Source: an uncultured Ruminococcus sp. (GTDB lineage: Bacteria > Bacillota > Clostridia > Oscillospirales > CAG-272). Taken from it: DNA of 8,285 nt. A program made the position numbers and the translations under genes. The notes below the pieces were generated by a model. The model was not told the origin of the DNA. It did not search any database and worked only from the letters and a program-made list of their open reading frames with translations. The stretch covers positions 1 to 8,285 of the forward strand of contig CACYZS010000039.1 in assembly GCA_902778985.1 (NCBI GenBank). Reading direction: 5' to 3'. Below are positions 4,975 through 8,285 of this stretch, piece after piece. Position 1 is the stretch's first letter. Every line of letters begins with the position of its first letter.

Positions 4975-6513
4975 TCAGAACTGGAAGTAGATGAAGGTGG
5001 AAGTCAGATCGTTCGCCATCAGGTAGGTCCAGGCGAAAATGACGATCCAGGTAACGGCGACAAACGCGAAGCGCGAAACGAACGCGCCGTCGCCCGCCGG
5101 TTCGTCGTGATGGAGGATCAGGCGGTCGACGAGCAGCAGGAGCACGATCGAAAGAACGAGCAGCAGGATCGCCGGGACGTTCAGTTGCATAAGCGAGAGG
5201 ACGTTTGCAAACGGAACGCGCCAGTTTGCCCCCGTGAAGAGCGCGGAGAGCAGTTTGCCGAGATCCGAGGTCGAGTTGGCGCGGAAGAAGAGCCACGCGA
5301 AATCGACGAGCAGGAAGGTGTTGAAGGTGCGGATCGCGCGAATCACCCGCCCGTCGGGGGAAAGACCGATCTTCGTAAGAAGCCGGTTCCGCACGGGGAG
5401 CGTCAGGATCCCGATCACCTGATAGAGCGCGTGGAGCGCGCCCCAGATCACGAAGGTCCACGCCGCCCCGTGCCAGAGTCCCGAGACGAGGAAAACGATC
5501 GTGATATTCAGAAGATGCCGCCATTTGGCGCACCTGCTGCCGCCGAGGGGAATGTAGAGGTAGTCGCGGAACCAGGTTGAAAGCGAGATGTGCCACCGCC
5601 CCCAGAATTCGCGAATGGTCTTCGCGGTATAGGGACGGTCGAAGTTCTTCATCAGCCGGATGCCCATGATCCGCGCGCAGCCGATCGCGATGTCGGTATA
5701 TCCCGAGAAGTCGCAGTAGATCTGCACGGCGAAGAGCAAGGTCGAGAGGATCACCCCGAGGGCGGGGATGGTCTCCATCCCATCGAGGTTGTTGTAGATC
5801 GCGTTGACGTAGACCGAGAGCAGGTCGGCGACCGCGATCTTCTTGAAGAAGCCGAGCATCATCTTCCGGAGCCCGTAGCCCACGTCTTCCCTCGTGACGG
5901 GAAGGCGGGTGCGGAGTTGCGGAAGCAGGTTGGCGGGACGCTCGATGGGACCTGCGACCAGTTGCGGGAAGAAAGAGACGAACAGAGCGTAGTAGCCGAA
6001 ATGACGTTCGGCGCGAATCATGCCGCGGTAGACGTCGATCGCGTAGGAAAGCGTCTGGAAGGTATAGAACGAGATGCCGACCGGAAGGATCAGGTTAAGG
6101 TTGATCCGGTACGCCTGTCCCGTAAACAGTCCGACGATCCCGAACACGCTCTCACAGATGAAAATGAAGTATTTGAAGAAGAACAGGACGCCGAGCGACG
6201 AAAGCAAGGTCAGGGCAAGGCACCACTTCTTCTGCCGTTTGGCGCGCGCAATCTCTTTTTCGGAGAGCGTGCCCGACGCGATCAGCCGGTCGCGTTTCTC
6301 GATCACGAGCGACGACACCCAGGAGACGACCGTCGTGAAGAGGATCAACACGATCAGCGCCGGCTGGGAGTACATATAGAAGAAATAACTGGCGAGGAGA
6401 AGGAAGATCCAGCGTGCCTGTTTCCCGATTTTTTCGGGGAGCAGACGGCTTCCGAAATAGCCGAGCAGGACGCAGGGATAGAAGATCAGGAAGGGGATCG
6501 AATTGAACGTCAT
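4975..6513 (-). CDS. MBOAT-family membrane O-acyltransferase (AlgI/DltB-like)
   Basis: A complete 512-residue polytopic membrane protein with about 11-13 hydrophobic segments, the usual length for bacterial AlgI-type MBOATs. These carry an acyl group, mostly acetyl, across the membrane for O-acylation of cell-envelope polymers. Motifs in order: GISFYTFQTLSY (146-157), FFPQLVAGPIERP (181-193), CDFSGYTDIAIG (267-278), REFWGRWHISLSTWFRDYLYIPLGG (301-325, His308), and the SGLWHG signature (344-349) with the invariant His348. All key residues are present, so it should be active. Its ATG overlaps the upstream stop codon (ATGA, 6510-6513), indicating translational coupling. The Shine-Dalgarno is a G7 run (6524-6530), 10 nt upstream. 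It is flanked by SGNH-like proteins, the normal partners. Alginate itself is unlikely here, since no alginate genes are seen. Confidence 0.95.
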   Translation of the reverse strand: MTFNSIPFLIFYPCVLLGYFGSRLLPEKIGKQARWIFLLLASYFFYMYSQPALIVLILFTTVVSWVSSLVIEKRDRLIASGTLSEKEIARAKRQKKWCLALTLLSSLGVLFFFKYFIFICESVFGIVGLFTGQAYRINLNLILPVGISFYTFQTLSYAIDVYRGMIRAERHFGYYALFVSFFPQLVAGPIERPANLLPQLRTRLPVTREDVGYGLRKMMLGFFKKIAVADLLSVYVNAIYNNLDGMETIPALGVILSTLLFAVQIYCDFSGYTDIAIGCARIMGIRLMKNFDRPYTAKTIREFWGRWHISLSTWFRDYLYIPLGGSRCAKWRHLLNITIVFLVSGLWHGAAWTFVIWGALHALYQVIGILTLPVRNRLLTKIGLSPDGRVIRAIRTFNTFLLVDFAWLFFRANSTSDLGKLLSALFTGANWRVPFANVLSLMQLNVPAILLLVLSIVLLLLVDRLILHHDEPAGDGAFVSRFAFVAVTWIVIFAWTYLMANDLTSTFIYFQF

Positions 6514-6926
6514 TGTGCGTTATCCCCCCCTTCTTCGGTCGCGGCGGACGCCTCTTCGATCTTCTTCGGAAGCACGAACTCTTCGGCGCGCGCGAGCGCG
6601 ATCCGCTCGCTTTCTTCCGCCTTCGCTTTGCGTTCGGCGACCGTCGTCTCCCGATCGAACAGGCGGTATTCGAGGAGCGCGGACGCGGCAGAGATCACGG
6701 CGATCAGCGCCAGGACGATCAGCGTCTCGGTCAGCGTCGCCCCGAGGAGCAGGCAGGAAAGCAACAGCCCGACCTGACAGATAAGCGACGCGGAAGTGAA
6801 CCCGTACCGGGCGGCGCGGGCGCGGAGAAAGAACGGCAGCACTTCAAAGAGAAGCACGCCGAACAGGATCGCGTCGAACCAGGGCGTCGCGAAAGGCGAC
6901 TGTTTCAGCCAAGTAACGAAAGCCAT
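6510..6926 (-). CDS. Small membrane protein with three predicted membrane segments, unknown function
   Basis: A 138-residue protein I do not recognise. Three hydrophobic stretches (about residues 17-34, 44-64 and 66-86) are followed by a charged, Glu/Lys/Arg/Ala-rich tail (about 90-138) with helix or coiled-coil character. The start at 6926 is chosen because AAAGGAG (6936-6942) lies 9 nt upstream; a longer reading from 6959 would run into the preceding gene and lacks such a site. It begins 19 nt after the stop of the upstream LRR/SGNH gene and overlaps the MBOAT start by ATGA, so it is translated with the MBOAT. A small helper subunit of the acyltransferase, comparable in position only to the small proteins of dlt operons, is a reasonable inference. 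The final codons include a G7 homopolymer (6524-6530). Confidence 0.8.
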   Translation of the reverse strand: MAFVTWLKQSPFATPWFDAILFGVLLFEVLPFFLRARAARYGFTSASLICQVGLLLSCLLLGATLTETLIVLALIAVISAASALLEYRLFDRETTVAERKAKAEESERIALARAEEFVLPKKIEEASAATEEGGDNAQ

Positions 6927-6945
6927 CCGATTTCGCTCCTTTCCG

Positions 6946-8285
6946 TTAATCGAACTCAAAGAGGCATCCGGCGTAGTCGGTCTTTCCCTCTTTCGACGTG
7001 CCGATCTGCGTCAGACCGAGTTGCTTGTAGTCCTGCATCGCCTTCGCCGTCAAGCCGAGTTTTCGGCACAGGTGCGTGTACATCGTGTAGGTGTTGATCG
7101 CCCGACCGTAATCGTTCAGGTGAAAGTCCGAGCCGTCCGAGCCCTTGAACATATACTGCCAGCGGTAAAGGTGATCGGAGCAGGAGCCGAGCAGTTCAAA
7201 GCCGAAGGTCTCCTCGATCAAAGCGTCAAACGCCGCCTGCTGTTCGCTCGACTTCGCCTCTGCGGTCAGGGCGTTTTCGTTGACCGGGCAGAACCCGAAG
7301 TAGACCGTCGCCCCGGCGTCGGTCACCTTGCCGAGGATACGGCGGACGTCGGACGCGTAGGTCCCGATGTCGATCCACTGCGTGGGATTGTCGAGCGAGA
7401 TCTGCTGGGTGACCGTCGTGGTCGAGTTGACCTTGTCGTTCAGGGTGACGGTGAAGTAGCCGTGATTGGTTGAATCGTAACCCAGACAGTACCCCTTGTG
7501 TTCGGCGTTCTGGAAATCGCCGTTCCGATCGAAATAGGACGGATGGTCGGTGTAGGAGTTCTTGGATTTGGACCAACGGCCGCTGACGTCCTCGCTGCCC
7601 ATCTGATACTCCCGGAACGCGCCGAACAGGTTCTCGTAATTCCGGACGTCGATGTAGCGCCAGACGTTCTGGCTCGATTCGAGATCACGGAAAAGTTTCC
7701 AGGACAATTCGGGACAGCCGAACTGATAGATCGAGTTCTCGGGGGCGTAAACCACGACGTCGCCCTCTCCGACGAAGTTGGCGACCGCCTCCATGTAGAC
7801 CATGTTGTTGGTCGTGCGGATCGTGCCGTATTCGACGACGAAGTACTCTTCGTCAAGGAGTTTTTCGAGGTATTCGGTCGAGATCCCGTGCAGCGACGAG
7901 GAACCCGAGACGAAAACGATCATTTTCTTCTCCGACGCAACCCCGCGCATCAGCCGGTCCCATTTGACGCGATAGCCGCCGTCGTAACTCGCCGCGTAGC
8001 GGGGCGCGGTGGTCGCGGACAGGCGGAACTCCGACCAGTTCGAGTAGGTCGCCGCATCAAACGCGTCGTTCGAGATCGAGAGGATGCCGTCGCCCATATA
8101 GAGCGTTTTCAGGGACGAGCAGCCGACGACGGCGCCGTCCTCGACTTCGCGCAGTGTGCGCGGCAGGACGAGGGTGGTGAAACTCTTGTTCGCGATCGCG
8201 CCCGCCCCGATCGACACGACCTGTTTGCCGTCGATGGTTTCGGGAATGACCAGCATTTCGTCGTCGCCCGTGTAACCGGTGATCT
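6946..8285 (-). CDS. LRR_5 + SGNH-like extracytoplasmic protein (5' part outside window)
   Basis: The frame is open through the right edge; 445 residues are visible, starting ITGYTGDDE, a typical BspA-like LRR_5 unit, so the first in-window Met is not the real start. Visible residues 1 to about 95 are leucine-rich repeats (LVIPETIDGKQVVSIGAGA, then LVLPRTLREVEDGAV). An SGNH-like domain follows: SGSSSLHG (about 126-133, likely nucleophile Ser128), EGDVVVYAPE (about 173-182), GATVYFGFCPVN (about 324-335), and SDFHLN (about 385-390) with Asp386 and His388. These blocks match those of the protein at 3309-4961 in order and wording (VYF-x-FCP-x-N-x-x-AL, FHLN), so the two are distant paralogues, but here the LRR part comes first. 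It heads the visible operon, 19 nt before the small membrane protein gene. Export signal and true length cannot be judged. Confidence 0.82.
   Translation of the reverse strand, partial: ITGYTGDDEMLVIPETIDGKQVVSIGAGAIANKSFTTLVLPRTLREVEDGAVVGCSSLKTLYMGDGILSISNDAFDAATYSNWSEFRLSATTAPRYAASYDGGYRVKWDRLMRGVASEKKMIVFVSGSSSLHGISTEYLEKLLDEEYFVVEYGTIRTTNNMVYMEAVANFVGEGDVVVYAPENSIYQFGCPELSWKLFRDLESSQNVWRYIDVRNYENLFGAFREYQMGSEDVSGRWSKSKNSYTDHPSYFDRNGDFQNAEHKGYCLGYDSTNHGYFTVTLNDKVNSTTTVTQQISLDNPTQWIDIGTYASDVRRILGKVTDAGATVYFGFCPVNENALTAEAKSSEQQAAFDALIEETFGFELLGSCSDHLYRWQYMFKGSDGSDFHLNDYGRAINTYTMYTHLCRKLGLTAKAMQDYKQLGLTQIGTSKEGKTDYAGCLFEFD

Noticed and set aside
3111..4994. Long plus-strand frame (627 codons) and similar ones at 2006-3166, 5590-6777 and 6796-7473
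   Set aside because: They lie antisense to clear MBOAT, SGNH and oxidoreductase genes, are very rich in Arg, Asp, Val and Gly as expected from GC-rich antisense frames, and show no ribosome site or domain.
6927..6959. Upstream start (6959) for the small membrane protein
   Set aside because: It overlaps the preceding gene and lacks a ribosome site, while 6926 has AAAGGAG at proper distance.
8254..8256. First in-window Met as the start of the right-hand LRR/SGNH gene
   Set aside because: The residues before it (ITGYTGDDE) continue a standard LRR_5 unit, and no ribosome site is seen; the gene continues beyond the edge.

Overview
The window looks like a chromosomal stretch of a GC-rich, probably uncultured Clostridia-type Firmicute. 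This rests on four things: strong AGGAG-type ribosome sites, vegetative promoters with TGnTATAAT -10 boxes, lipoproteins with Thr/Glu/Pro-rich linkers, and BspA-like (LRR_5) leucine-rich repeats on extracytoplasmic proteins. The taxonomic placement is an inference. Every gene I can support lies on the minus strand, so transcription runs from right to left. The long plus-strand frames are antisense shadows caused by the high GC content.

Right part (8285 to 3309, in order of transcription): a four-gene cluster. It has a 5'-truncated LRR_5 + SGNH-like protein, a 138-residue membrane protein, a complete AlgI/DltB-type MBOAT acyltransferase, and a second SGNH-like protein with a membrane anchor and a C-terminal LRR_5 region. 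The three junctions are a 19-nt gap, an ATGA overlap and a 13-nt gap, so this is very likely one operon. MBOAT plus SGNH partners is the known layout for O-acetylating an extracytoplasmic polymer (AlgI/AlgJ/AlgX, DltB/DltD, PatA/PatB). Two partners fused to LRR_5 in opposite order is the unusual part, and the substrate cannot be read from the sequence.

Middle (3308 to 2066): an AT-rich intergenic region with a 21-bp-spaced direct repeat and a good sigma-A-like promoter, driving a single Gfo/Idh/MocA-family oxidoreductase.

Middle-left (2065 to 1473): about 600 bases without a protein gene, rich in small hairpins. From right to left it holds a tandem array of TGAATTG-linked mini-hairpins, a CAU tRNA (elongator Met or Ile2) with encoded CCA, a 14-bp hairpin starting at the CCA, more hairpins and inverted repeats, and an 18-nt second copy of the tRNA 3' end about 240 bp downstream. 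It looks like a site of repeat spread or a small element inserted at a tRNA.

Left (1472 to 1): a second promoter, then two tandem paralogous lipoprotein genes. The complete one is a CE2-type SGNH esterase. Only the first 48 codons of the other are in the window. Acetyl esterases near an acetylation operon suggest opposing activities on acetylated glycans, but separate promoters and intervening genes mean this link is inferred.
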